NCBI RefSeq assembly: GCF_022565475.1
Contig: NZ_JAIUMR010000010.1
Coordinates: 43,733 to 107,732, forward strand
Length of the DNA stretch: 64,000 nt
Direction: 5' to 3'
Source of the DNA: Aliidiomarina sp.
GTDB lineage: Bacteria > Pseudomonadota > Gammaproteobacteria > Enterobacterales > Alteromonadaceae
In this document: positions 9,490-18,424 of the stretch, one piece after another
Numbering within the stretch: position 1 is the first letter of the stretch
Layout of the letters: every line of letters starts with the position of its first letter
Notes under the pieces: model-generated
Told to the model about the DNA's origin: nothing
The model's input: the letters and a program-made list of their open reading frames with translations, nothing else
Database searches by the model: none
Translations under genes and position numbers: made by a program

Positions 9490-10317
9490 TTAAAATAGTT
9501 TCGCCATTTCTCGATTTCGTGCGACAGCCGCCGCGACTGCTTTTTTCGAAACTTCGTTGAGTTCACCTTGTTGATAGGCTTCGATACCTTTTGCGGTGGA
9601 ACCGCCTTTACTGGTGACTTGTTTGCGTAAATCGACCAGCGATAGCTCACTTTCACAGGCCATTTTTGCCGCACCTAAGGCAGTTTGCTGAACCATAGCA
9701 CGTGCTTGTTCTGGACTCACTCCAAACTCTTCGGCAGCGCGTTGCAAACCGTGCATAAACTCGAAAAAGTAAGCCGGTCCACTACCTGCTACAGCACCCA
9801 GTACATCAATTGCGTCTTCATCTTCAAGCCATAAGGTAATGCCGACGTAGTCAAAGACTTGCTGCACAAACTCTTTTTCTGCAGCTGTAACTTTATCATC
9901 GGCAACAAGACCAGAAACACCTTCACCCACCAACGACGGTGTATTTGGCATAACCCGGATAATGCGGATGTCATCGCCAAGAAAGTCATAATAGCTTTCA
10001 AAACGAAGTCCAGCAGCGATGGTAACAATCAATTTGTCAGCGAGATTGCTCACATTTTCTTTTAAATCTTCACAAACCTCCCGCATTAACTGCGGTTTGA
10101 CCGACAATACGATGACGTCGGCAGCATTTGCGACTTCATGATTATTTTGCGAAGTTCGCAATCCGTATTTTTCAGATAGGAGATCGAGCTTGGGGCGACT
10201 CGGGTTGCTAACCAACACAGATTGTGCTGGGAATCCGCCTTTGATCATGCCACCGATAATACTTTGTGGCATATTACCAGCTCCGATGAAGCCAATTGTA
10301 CGAACGTCATTTTGCAT
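9490..10317 (-). CDS. proC: Pyrroline-5-carboxylate reductase
   Basis: ProC completes proline synthesis by NAD(P)H-dependent reduction of pyrroline-5-carboxylate. The N-terminal Rossmann motif IGFIGAGNMPQSIIGG (about residues 8-23) and the C-terminal signature around LRKQVTSKGGSTAKGIEAY are diagnostic. The length of 275 residues is normal. With proB and proA at the left edge, the whole proline pathway from glutamate is in this window, although the genes belong to two transcription units. The gene follows yggS and precedes yggT. Confidence 0.96.
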   Translation of the reverse strand: MQNDVRTIGFIGAGNMPQSIIGGMIKGGFPAQSVLVSNPSRPKLDLLSEKYGLRTSQNNHEVANAADVIVLSVKPQLMREVCEDLKENVSNLADKLIVTIAAGLRFESYYDFLGDDIRIIRVMPNTPSLVGEGVSGLVADDKVTAAEKEFVQQVFDYVGITLWLEDEDAIDVLGAVAGSGPAYFFEFMHGLQRAAEEFGVSPEQARAMVQQTALGAAKMACESELSLVDLRKQVTSKGGSTAKGIEAYQQGELNEVSKKAVAAAVARNREMAKLF

Positions 10318-10415
10318 ACGAAAAACTTCCTCTAATACGCGCAGAATTTGATTATAGTCTACCGTGAATGGCGATACTTTTCCTGCTTTTCAAGCGTTAA
10401 CCCGCATGATTCTGG

Positions 10416-11129
10416 CTATTTCTCTCGTGCACCAAACAAGGCTGTACCAATTCGAACCATGGTAGAGCCATGTCGGACTGCGGCCTCTAAGTCATTACTC
10501 ATGCCAAGCGATAAGGTGTCGACCGTCGGATGGCTTTGTTGTAATTCAAGAAATGCATCGTATAGGGTTGAGTAGCTTTGTGCTTGCTGTTCCGCTGTCG
10601 CGTTGGCAGCTGGAATAGCCATCAAACCACGCAACGTCAGACGCGGAAGATCTTCGACTGTTTGCGCAAGGGCAGCGATATTAGCCAGCGCGACCCCAGA
10701 CTTACTCTCTTCATCATCAATATTCACTTGGATTAAGACTTGCAGGGGCGGCAGTGACAGTGGCCTTTGGTCATTGAGGCGGCGGGCAATTTTTTCACGG
10801 TCGAGACTTTGCATCCAAGTAAAATGTTCGGCGACATCCTTGGTTTTGTTCGATTGCAGAGGGCCAATGAAGTGCCACTCAAGATCCGTGAGCGCGGCTA
10901 ATTCATTGATTTTCTCAATACCTTCTTGGACGTAGTTTTCGCCGAATGCGCGCTGTCCGTATTGATAAAGCTCAGCAATATCTGTTGCCGGTTTGGTTTT
11001 GCTGACAGCAAGCAGCTTTACTGAATTTTGCGGACGCTGGCATTCTTCGCACGCGGCATCGATTTGCGCGGACACCAATTGAAAGCGCGCGCTCATTGAG
11101 TTGCTTTTTTCTTGAGTCTCGGGATTCAT
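10416..11129 (-). CDS. yggS: PLP homeostasis protein YggS/PROSC
   Basis: This cytosolic pyridoxal-5'-phosphate-binding protein with an alanine-racemase-like barrel is thought to buffer PLP rather than catalyse a reaction. The PLP lysine sits in LLAVSKTKPA near residue 45. Other markers are RAFGENYVQEG, WHFIGPLQSNK and the C-terminal SLGMSNDLEAAVRHGSTMVRIGTALFG. A good ribosome-binding site (GAGG, 8 bases before the ATG) supports the start at 11129, about 11 residues before the usual family start. It heads the yggS-proC-yggT-DUF4426 group and is divergent from pilT. Confidence 0.94.
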   Translation of the reverse strand: MNPETQEKSNSMSARFQLVSAQIDAACEECQRPQNSVKLLAVSKTKPATDIAELYQYGQRAFGENYVQEGIEKINELAALTDLEWHFIGPLQSNKTKDVAEHFTWMQSLDREKIARRLNDQRPLSLPPLQVLIQVNIDDEESKSGVALANIAALAQTVEDLPRLTLRGLMAIPAANATAEQQAQSYSTLYDAFLELQQSHPTVDTLSLGMSNDLEAAVRHGSTMVRIGTALFGAREK

Positions 11130-11184
11130 CAGCGTAACCTCATTAAATCATCTCAATCTGACTTTCGGCCGAAGAGCATATCAT

Positions 11185-12213
11185 ATGGATATTAAACAAT
11201 TATTAGAATATAGCGTAACGAACGGGGCTTCGGATTTACATCTATCGACAGGTACAGTCCCCCTTGTTCGTATTGACGGCGACTTAACACCGGTTCACGA
11301 CGCAAACCTCGACTCGGAAGCGGTCGCCGCGATGGTGAAATCGGTGATGAATGAGCGTCAGCTGGAACAATTTGAGAAGCAACTCGAAGTTGATTTCTCG
11401 TTTGCGGTGAAGGGATTAGCGCGATTCCGTGCCAATGTCTTTATGCAGCAATATGGACCAGCGGGCGTGTTTCGGACGATTCCGGATCGCGTCCTCACCT
11501 TAGAAGATATCAATGCACCGGATATTTTTAAGCGTATTTCCGATTATCCTCGTGGTTTGGTGCTTGTTACTGGACCTACCGGCTCAGGGAAATCAACGAC
11601 GTTAGCGGCAATGGTGGATTATATTAACGCCACTAAGCCGCAACACATTCTTACTATTGAGGATCCGATTGAATTTGTTCATGAGAGTAAAATGAGCTTA
11701 GTCAATCAGCGCGAAGTTTTTCGCGATACCTTGAGTTTTAGTAATGCGTTGCGTGTCGCATTACGCGAGGATCCTGATGTCATTCTTGTTGGTGAGTTAC
11801 GGGACTTAGAAACCATTCGTTTGGCCTTAACCGCTGCAGAAACTGGGCACTTAGTGTTCGCAACCCTTCATACCACATCAGCACCGAAAACCATTGACCG
11901 TATTATTGACGTGTTTCCAGGTGATGAGAAGTCGATGGTCCGTTCGATGCTTTCGGAATCGTTACGAGCCGTCATTTCGCAACAACTGGTCAAAAAGAAG
12001 GGCGGCGGACGGGTTGCCGCGCATGAAATCATGTTAGCGACACCGGCAATCAAGAACTTGGTTCGCGAAGCGAAAATTGCACAAATGTACTCGGCAATTC
12101 AAACCGGCGCTGCGATCGGTATGCAAACACTGGAGCAATCGCTGAATCGACTGGCACAATCGGGACTTATTTCAGAAGAAGTTGTGCGTAGTAAGCTGGG
12201 GCAAATTGAATAG
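11185..12213 (+). CDS. pilT: Type IV pilus retraction ATPase PilT
   Basis: PilT is the hexameric cytosolic ATPase that drives type IV pilus retraction and twitching. Visible motifs are Walker A GPTGSGKSTT (about residues 130-139), Walker B LREDPDVILVGELRD, the His box FATLHTTSA and the C-terminal AIRNLV-like segment (AIKNLVREAK) that is needed for retraction. Length 342 is typical. It is divergent from yggS, as in many gammaproteobacteria. The partner gene pilU, often next to pilT, is not present here. Confidence 0.95.
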   Translation: MDIKQLLEYSVTNGASDLHLSTGTVPLVRIDGDLTPVHDANLDSEAVAAMVKSVMNERQLEQFEKQLEVDFSFAVKGLARFRANVFMQQYGPAGVFRTIPDRVLTLEDINAPDIFKRISDYPRGLVLVTGPTGSGKSTTLAAMVDYINATKPQHILTIEDPIEFVHESKMSLVNQREVFRDTLSFSNALRVALREDPDVILVGELRDLETIRLALTAAETGHLVFATLHTTSAPKTIDRIIDVFPGDEKSMVRSMLSESLRAVISQQLVKKKGGGRVAAHEIMLATPAIKNLVREAKIAQMYSAIQTGAAIGMQTLEQSLNRLAQSGLISEEVVRSKLGQIE

Positions 12214-12275
12214 TCCTAGGACAGGGTTTTTGCTAGAATACTAGCCCTTTGAATGTGAGTGGATGAAGAATTGTA

Positions 12276-13289
12276 ATGCGTGTACTTGGAATAGAAACGT
12301 CCTGTGATGAGACCGGTATTGCTATTTATGATACCGAGCAAGGTCTGCTCTCACACGTCCTTTATAGTCAAGTGAAACTGCATGCTGATTATGGTGGCGT
12401 GGTGCCAGAGCTGGCCTCACGCGATCATGTTCGCAAAACCTTACCCTTGATCGAACAAGCACTGCGTGATGCGAATCTCACCGCCACAGATATCGATGGC
12501 ATCGCCTATACGGCGGGTCCTGGACTCATCGGCGCGCTGTTGGTTGGCGCAACCATTGGTCGCAGTTTAGCCTTTGGTTGGCAGAAACCAGCGATTGGTG
12601 TGCATCATATGGAAGGCCATTTGTTGGCACCGATGCTTGAAGCGACACGTCCAGAATTTCCTTTTATCGCGTTACTTGTGTCAGGCGGACACACTCAGTT
12701 AGTGCAAGTAAATGGCATTGGCGAATATGAACTTCTTGGTGAGTCGGTTGACGATGCAGCGGGAGAAGCGTTCGATAAAACCGCCAAGCTGTTAGGCTTG
12801 GACTACCCTGGCGGACCGCGGCTTGCAAAGCTTGCAGAGCAGGGCGTTGCTGGCCGCTTCATCTTTCCTCGGCCAATGACGGATAAGCCAGGTCTCAACT
12901 TCAGCTTTAGTGGGCTAAAAACGGCTGCTGCAATTGCCATTGCGGAAAATGGTAACGACCTGCAGACCCAAGCTGATATTGCTTTGGCTTTCCAAGATGC
13001 GGTCGTTGATACACTTTTGATTAAATGTCGTCGTGCATTAGAACAAACTGGCCTCAAGCGTATCGTTATGGCGGGAGGCGTGAGTGCAAACGTTCGGCTG
13101 CGTGCAGCGCTGGCTGAAACTATGGCCGAGCTTGGTGGGCAAGTATTCTACCCGCGACCAGAATTCTGTACAGACAATGGCGCTATGATTGCTTTTGCTG
13201 GTGCGCAACGATTAGCGGCTGGACAACATGCAGATCCAGAGGTCAAAGTAAGACCGCGATGGCCTCTTACCGAATTGCCGCCGCTTTAA
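12276..13289 (+). CDS. tsaD: tRNA threonylcarbamoyladenosine transferase subunit TsaD
   Basis: TsaD transfers the threonylcarbamoyl group to A37 of ANN-decoding tRNAs, working with TsaB and TsaE. The start [14 protein letters not shown] and the iron-binding histidines of [10 protein letters not shown] (about residues 110-115) are typical. So are the ASKH-fold motif LVSGGHTQL and the late motif [13 protein letters not shown]. The length of 337 is the same as in E. coli. It converges on plsY with only one base between the two stop codons and no terminator. Confidence 0.97.
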   Translation: MRVLGIETSCDETGIAIYDTEQGLLSHVLYSQVKLHADYGGVVPELASRDHVRKTLPLIEQALRDANLTATDIDGIAYTAGPGLIGALLVGATIGRSLAFGWQKPAIGVHHMEGHLLAPMLEATRPEFPFIALLVSGGHTQLVQVNGIGEYELLGESVDDAAGEAFDKTAKLLGLDYPGGPRLAKLAEQGVAGRFIFPRPMTDKPGLNFSFSGLKTAAAIAIAENGNDLQTQADIALAFQDAVVDTLLIKCRRALEQTGLKRIVMAGGVSANVRLRAALAETMAELGGQVFYPRPEFCTDNGAMIAFAGAQRLAAGQHADPEVKVRPRWPLTELPPL

Positions 13290-13290
13290 A

Positions 13291-13896
13291 CTATTTCTTC
13301 TTACGCTTCGTGGTTGTGCGGAATGCGACTTCGGTACCGTTCCATAAACGAACAATGTTGGTTCGATGACGCCAGATAATCAGCGCCGCAAGCATGATGG
13401 CAGGGATGGTATATTGAGGTTTGATCAGAAACGCATACAGCGGTGAAAGGGCAACGGTGATGAGTGCCGCGAGCGAAGACACACGGCTTACCCAAAAAAC
13501 CAAAAGCCAAGTGATGATCAACAAAATGGCCATTTCTGAGGCGACAGGGAACATGGTGCCCAGCGCGGTGGCGACTGCTTTACCACCTTGGAATTTAAAG
13601 TAAAGCGGATATATGTGCCCCAAACAGGCTGCAATCGCAACAAAACCAAGTTCAATCGGTGTCAGTCCTAGAAAGTAACCAGCCCAGACCGGAATCATCC
13701 CCTTAAGAACATCGCCAAGTAAGGTCAACCCAGCAGGAACGGGACCACCCAAGCGATAGACATTGGTTGCCCCTGGATTGCCAGAGCCACGGAGGCGAGG
13801 GTCGTCGAGGCGAAATGCTTTACAAATTAAAACCGCACTGCTTACCGAACCAAGCAGATAGGCAAGCACGATCATGAGTAGGGCCAGAGCAGACAT
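13291..13896 (-). CDS. plsY: Glycerol-3-phosphate acyltransferase PlsY
   Basis: This inner-membrane enzyme acylates glycerol-3-phosphate from acyl-phosphate, making lysophosphatidic acid. The 201-residue protein has about five hydrophobic segments. Its three conserved loops are RGSGNPGATNVYR, KG near LGDVLKGMIPVW, and GHIYPLYFKFQGGKAVATALG. The C-terminus is strongly basic (TTKRKKK). It converges with tsaD and diverges from folB, a common arrangement. PlsC at 38759 would perform the next acylation. Confidence 0.95.
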   Translation of the reverse strand: MSALALLMIVLAYLLGSVSSAVLICKAFRLDDPRLRGSGNPGATNVYRLGGPVPAGLTLLGDVLKGMIPVWAGYFLGLTPIELGFVAIAACLGHIYPLYFKFQGGKAVATALGTMFPVASEMAILLIITWLLVFWVSRVSSLAALITVALSPLYAFLIKPQYTIPAIMLAALIIWRHRTNIVRLWNGTEVAFRTTTKRKKK

Positions 13897-14040
13897 CGGC
13901 TTTTTTGCAGCTTCCTATTACGTTACACTTGTAGCTTGTGAGCATACGTTGTTTTTTCGTTGAATGCTATCCGACCAGAGTCGCCTCAAGGCGTTAGAAT
14001 TGTTTAAATTTGTAAATATCAAAAGGTGTTAGGTGAAGGT

Positions 14041-14424
14041 ATGCGACAAATTGCCGGGGTCGTGATTAGCGATAGTGTGTTGATAGAGGGCTTGGAAGTG
14101 CCAGCAGTGATTGGCATTTATGATTGGGAACAACAGATTACCCAACCATTGTTTATTGATGTTGAGATGGCTTGGGATAATCGTCGACCAGCCGCGAGCG
14201 GCGCGATTGGCGATGCGCTTGATTACGAAGCCGTGTCCAATGCTATCCATGACGTGGTTAGTCGCCGGAGTTGGGGGCTGATAGAAGAAGTTGCCGAAGC
14301 TTTAGCGACGCTCATTCTAACGGACTTTAAAACCTCGGCAATTCGTCTGAAAGTCGCTAAACCAACAGCGATTGAAACCGCAAGAAGCGTCGCAGTCCTG
14401 ATCGAAAGGAAAGCTCAAGAATGA
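14041..14424 (+). CDS. folB: Dihydroneopterin aldolase
   Basis: FolB cleaves 7,8-dihydroneopterin in folate synthesis. The family core LEVPAVIGIYDWEQQITQ and FIDVEMAWDN are clear, and the C-terminal half keeps EEVAEALATLIL and RLKVAKP. I place the start at the ATG at 14041 (127 residues), where AGGTGA lies five bases upstream. An in-frame GTG at 14026 would add five residues. Its last codons overlap folK as ATGA, so the next pathway enzyme is translationally coupled. Confidence 0.92.
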   Translation: MRQIAGVVISDSVLIEGLEVPAVIGIYDWEQQITQPLFIDVEMAWDNRRPAASGAIGDALDYEAVSNAIHDVVSRRSWGLIEEVAEALATLILTDFKTSAIRLKVAKPTAIETARSVAVLIERKAQE

Positions 14425-14972
14425 GCTCAGCCGCGCAAAAAAACGTGCGTGTGTTCCTCGGGTTGGGGAGTAATCTCAATCGTGAACACAATATCGTGTG
14501 CGGCGTAAGGGCGCTAGAGTCTGAGTTTCGTCAGGTTTCATTATCGCCAATTTACGAGAGTGAAGCTTTCGGTTTTGAAGGTCCGGCATTTTTTAATCTT
14601 GTCGCCGAAGTGCAGACCCAGGCCTCTTTGTCATCGATCCAGTCGATTTGTAAAGCGATTGAACTTGAATATGGTCGCGTTGAGTCTGATAGCAAATATA
14701 GTTCACGAACGCTCGATATTGATATCTTACTCTACGGTGACCTTGTGCAAGCGAAGACAGCGCAAGAGCCTGCGCTACCGCGCGCTGACGTGTTAACCCG
14801 TGCTTATGTGCTGAAACCACTGGCAGATTTGATTCCGTTCGCTCACTACCCTCATTCAGACAAGACGTTCCAACAGTTATGGCGCGAGTTTCAGCATACA
14901 GATATCGGGCATCAGCAGCCTATTCAGCGGCTGGCGATGAGCTGGTCGCAATTGCTTGCTGCAATCGACTAA
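14421..14972 (+). CDS. folK: HPPK, folate pyrophosphokinase
   Basis: 6-Hydroxymethyl-7,8-dihydropterin pyrophosphokinase transfers pyrophosphate from ATP in folate synthesis. It opens with VFLGLGSNLNRE and keeps the HPPK signature YSSRTLDIDILLYGD near residues 92-106. The length of 183 exceeds E. coli FolK (159), with a C-terminal extension after LIPFAHYPHSDKTF. That tail overlaps the 3' end of the convergent cca gene by 53 bases, so part of each gene is antisense to the other. Confidence 0.94.
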   Translation: MSSAAQKNVRVFLGLGSNLNREHNIVCGVRALESEFRQVSLSPIYESEAFGFEGPAFFNLVAEVQTQASLSSIQSICKAIELEYGRVESDSKYSSRTLDIDILLYGDLVQAKTAQEPALPRADVLTRAYVLKPLADLIPFAHYPHSDKTFQQLWREFQHTDIGHQQPIQRLAMSWSQLLAAID

Positions 14973-16107
14973 GTCGTTGTCGGTTTAATTCTGCACCGAT
15001 GGCTTGGTGGCTAAAGCCTTGGGCGATGATGCTTTGCACGTCAATATCCACAAACAGTGAATGGGCTGCACGAAATACTTGAAAGTCAGCTCGAGAGACA
15101 ACGTCTAAGCGACCGCTACTCTGCAAAATCGCCTCAACACAGGCCAATGTCTGGTGATAAATTTCAGGTCGTCGAAAACTATCTAGCTGTTGCAATACAG
15201 CAAGCAGAGATGAAGGATCCAAGACCTCGGCGCTCGTTGTAAACGCTTGGTGTACTGCGACGGTGGCATCCGCGATACGTGCGAACTGACTTGGAACGCG
15301 CCACATTTGATGGACTGATGTACTGGTCACAAAAGCTTGAAGGATGGCAAAGTGAGCCAAACTGTAGCGCCGAATAAGGTCATTTTGACCCTGTTCTGTA
15401 ACCAATTCGCGGTGTGTTAATACGGACTTGGCTTGGACGGCAAGCGCTGAGAAATCAGCCGTTGTTTGTGGTTTACGTTGCCCTTGAGTTAATTCCTCTA
15501 GGGCTTGGTAATTGATCAGAAACTCGAAATAAAGCGACGGCTTTGCGGTGCAAAGTGCCTTGCGGGTTTCCATCCAAATTCGTTCTGGCGTGAGATGCCT
15601 AAGTTCTTGACTGTGCACTATTTTATCGAGGAGCAACTTTGTTTCCGCAGCGACATGAAAATCAAAAGCGGCAAAGCGCGCAGCAAAGCGAGCAAGACGC
15701 AGCACGCGCAATGGATCTTCACTAAATGCAGGTGAAACGTGGCGAAAGATACGCTGCTGAATATCTTGCACACCGCCGTAGGGATCGATAATGTTGCCAT
15801 GCTCGTCTTTGGCTATCGCGTTAATCGTCAGGTCTCGGCGCAGTAAATCTTCTTCTAAGGTTACCTCGGGTGAGGCGTGACATTCAAAGCCTGTGTATCC
15901 TTTTCCAGACTTTCTTTCGGTGCGTGCAAGCGCATATTCTTCTTGGGTTTTTGGGTGCAGAAATACCGGAAAGTCACTGCCGACTTGCGTGTAACCATGG
16001 GCGAGCATCTGTTCCGGCGTCGCGCCGACAACAACGTAATCACGATCGTAGACAGGTAGACCTAAGAGTTCGTCGCGCACGGCGCCGCCGACCAAGTAGA
16101 TTTTCAT
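14920..16107 (-). CDS. cca: CCA tRNA nucleotidyltransferase without HD motif
   Basis: This enzyme adds or repairs the 3'-CCA end of tRNA. The nucleotidyltransferase head is very close to E. coli Cca: LVGGAVRDELLG, DRDYVVVG, EEYALARTERK, RRDLTINAIA, and EDPLRVLRLARFAARF. The C-terminal half differs. Where E. coli has the metal-binding doublet of its HD phosphohydrolase domain (CHDLGKG), this protein reads LAHFAILQAF near residues 250-259, so the aspartate is replaced. Other HD histidines are also not apparent. I infer that CCA addition is retained and the phosphatase/phosphodiesterase activity lost. Length is 395, against 412 in E. coli. Confidence 0.9.
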   Translation of the reverse strand: MKIYLVGGAVRDELLGLPVYDRDYVVVGATPEQMLAHGYTQVGSDFPVFLHPKTQEEYALARTERKSGKGYTGFECHASPEVTLEEDLLRRDLTINAIAKDEHGNIIDPYGGVQDIQQRIFRHVSPAFSEDPLRVLRLARFAARFAAFDFHVAAETKLLLDKIVHSQELRHLTPERIWMETRKALCTAKPSLYFEFLINYQALEELTQGQRKPQTTADFSALAVQAKSVLTHRELVTEQGQNDLIRRYSLAHFAILQAFVTSTSVHQMWRVPSQFARIADATVAVHQAFTTSAEVLDPSSLLAVLQQLDSFRRPEIYHQTLACVEAILQSSGRLDVVSRADFQVFRAAHSLFVDIDVQSIIAQGFSHQAIGAELNRQRLSRLQQAIATSSSPAAE

Positions 16108-16212
16108 CTCGAATTGAGTACTCCGCTTTCCATGGTGTTTGATTGCACGGTGCTGTGATGCCTGCTAACTTGCAGGTTACTAAAGTATCATAAGCTTAGG
16201 TTAAGTGTGCTC

Positions 16213-18324
16213 ATGTATCACGATTATTTTGGTTTTTCCCAAGTCCCATTCTCCATTGCGCCAGATCCTGAATTTCTATTTTTGGGGCCGCGGCATCGTG
16301 AGGGGCTTGATCATTTGCGCAGTGGTCTTAGCGGAAGTGGCGGTTTTCTTCTCTTAACGGGAGAAGTGGGAACGGGCAAAACGACACTGTCGCGTGCGGT
16401 GATGGCTGAATTTGGCGATAAGCTAAAGGTCGCATTTGTCGTCAATCCACTACTCAGTGAGCGGGAAATGCTCGCTACCGTTTGCGACCAGTTTGGCATA
16501 CCCGGACGCCATGAAAAAGCATCGCTAAAACGCTTAACGGACCACCTCAGTCGTTTTATTTTGACCTGCAGCGCCGAAGGCTGTCACCCGGTAATTCTGA
16601 TTGACGAAGCTCAGCATTTATTGCCGTCGGTACTTGAGCAACTGCGACTACTCACCAACTTAGAAACCAATTCGCGCAAACTTCTGAGTATCGTTTTAAT
16701 TGGTCAACCAGAACTGCAAACCTTGTTGCAGCGCCGCGAGCTTCGTCAGGTCGCCCAGCGTATCGTCGCCCGCTATCATCTCTTGCCGTTAACTGAACGC
16801 GAGGCTCATGATTATATTCAACATCGATTACATCGGGTTTCTGATGTCGAGATTAATGTGACTGATGTTTTCACCACTTCAGCATTGAAGGCAATTTATC
16901 AATTCAGTCAAGGAACGCCGAGATTAATTAACTTGGCGTGTGATCGTGCGTTACAAATGGCAGCGCGAGCACAGACCAAACAAGTTGATCGTCGACTTGC
17001 TCGTGACGCGATACGCTCGCTAAGCTTGGAGCCGATGCAAAGCCACCGACGTGTGGTGGGCACGAGAAAACGAGTGGGGGTAGCGAGTGGCCTTGCGGTT
17101 GTATCACTCCTGTTCGCCATTGTCGCGTGGTGGCAGTGGCTAGATCAACAATCACCTGAACCGGTTGCTGATCATCAGAGCGAGCAGGTGCGGTTAGATT
17201 TCGCCGGTCTTGCCTTACCAACAGCATTAATGGCGCTGGCGGACCTTTGGCAAGTGACTTCTTTTATGGATGATGAGGCACCCTGCACTAGTATTCGTGA
17301 CGTTCGACTTGCTTGCGGCCAAGCCCAATTAACACTGGATCAAGTCATTGCGTTTGATTTGCCCGTGGTTCTGAAACTAATACCAGGGGACGACGAGAGT
17401 ACCGCTGCGGATGGCAATTTTTTGCTTCTCGTTGGCTATCAACAGGACGATCGTGGTTCTCGAATGTGGCGCGTAGTAAGTCGTTCGGGTCAGCAGGAAA
17501 TGACCGAGATTGATTTGCGTCAGTATTTTCCGAGTGACGTCGTTTTTCTTTGGCAACTACCGGGCCAAGACAGCGATAGATTTTTGCAGTCGAGTCTTGC
17601 TGAACGAGCACCGTACTCGCTGAAAGATGAGTCAACAGAGGTACATCGCCGTTGGTTGCGTCGACACCTCGCCGCAATTGCGCGCGCGGAAGAACACCCA
17701 GAAGATGCGTTGGATGCGATAGAGTTAGCCTATCTCAGTGCTGCGGCATTTGCGCAAGGGCCACGTTTGAGTCATGGCGGTGGCTCCATCAGTGGGCTGA
17801 GCATAGATCGTATTCGTCATCTCGCTGTAGAAGAATTGTCGATGTTGGATATTGAGCCAGTGACGCTTGCATTGCATGGTGCAAACGAGTCAGCATCGGC
17901 GAATCGTAATGCCGACGTTGAAGGCGAGCGCTTGCGTCCAGAGGCAGTCGATGAAGAACTCGAATATGTCTCTGATCGTGTTCGGAATCTATTTGATAGT
18001 GTCGTTGCGGAGTTAGGTATCGATGATGTTTTGCCTGCGGAAGCGCCCGAGCAAACAGCCGTCAACGCGACTGAAGTGCATTCGTTGCTGACGTTACAGG
18101 AACTGACGGCAGAGCAGCGTCGGCGGTTGCCAAGCTTTAGTTATGATTCACATATGTATAGCGGTCGTAATCAAGATCGCTGGGTACGCTTTGACGGCCG
18201 CATGCTCCGTGAAGGTGAGCAATTCCGGGAGTTGCGCATCATTTCAATAGAACCGTCGCATGTTGTCCTTGGTTTTGATGATTTTCTTTTTCAACTGGAA
18301 GCCCTTGAACATATTCACAATTGA
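16213..18324 (+). CDS. GspA-GspB fusion, type II secretion assembly ATPase
   Basis: This 703-residue protein resembles ExeA/GspA joined to ExeB/GspB, the inner-membrane pair that helps place the type II secretion secretin in the peptidoglycan layer. Residues 1-270 form an AAA ATPase: PDPEFLFLGPRHREGL, Walker A GEVGTGKTT (50-58), Walker B VILIDEAQ near 125-133. A single membrane span lies at about 288-309. Next comes a periplasmic domain with a C39-peptidase-like look (about 325-455), then a degenerate peptidoglycan-binding-like segment around 475-545. The last 80 residues match the GspB domain: LPSFSYDSHMYSG, RWVRFDGRMLREGEQF, VVLGFDDFLFQLE. A GTG at 16207 could start two residues earlier. 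No other secretion genes are nearby. Confidence 0.82.
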   Translation: MYHDYFGFSQVPFSIAPDPEFLFLGPRHREGLDHLRSGLSGSGGFLLLTGEVGTGKTTLSRAVMAEFGDKLKVAFVVNPLLSEREMLATVCDQFGIPGRHEKASLKRLTDHLSRFILTCSAEGCHPVILIDEAQHLLPSVLEQLRLLTNLETNSRKLLSIVLIGQPELQTLLQRRELRQVAQRIVARYHLLPLTEREAHDYIQHRLHRVSDVEINVTDVFTTSALKAIYQFSQGTPRLINLACDRALQMAARAQTKQVDRRLARDAIRSLSLEPMQSHRRVVGTRKRVGVASGLAVVSLLFAIVAWWQWLDQQSPEPVADHQSEQVRLDFAGLALPTALMALADLWQVTSFMDDEAPCTSIRDVRLACGQAQLTLDQVIAFDLPVVLKLIPGDDESTAADGNFLLLVGYQQDDRGSRMWRVVSRSGQQEMTEIDLRQYFPSDVVFLWQLPGQDSDRFLQSSLAERAPYSLKDESTEVHRRWLRRHLAAIARAEEHPEDALDAIELAYLSAAAFAQGPRLSHGGGSISGLSIDRIRHLAVEELSMLDIEPVTLALHGANESASANRNADVEGERLRPEAVDEELEYVSDRVRNLFDSVVAELGIDDVLPAEAPEQTAVNATEVHSLLTLQELTAEQRRRLPSFSYDSHMYSGRNQDRWVRFDGRMLREGEQFRELRIISIEPSHVVLGFDDFLFQLEALEHIHN

Positions 18325-18424
18325 AGACTTGCGAACTCATCCATCCTTTGCGATGATGCGTACAAAGTTAAACGGCTGTTTGAAATTTTCATGCCGCAAC
18401 AACATTGTGTGACGGGAGTTTGAA

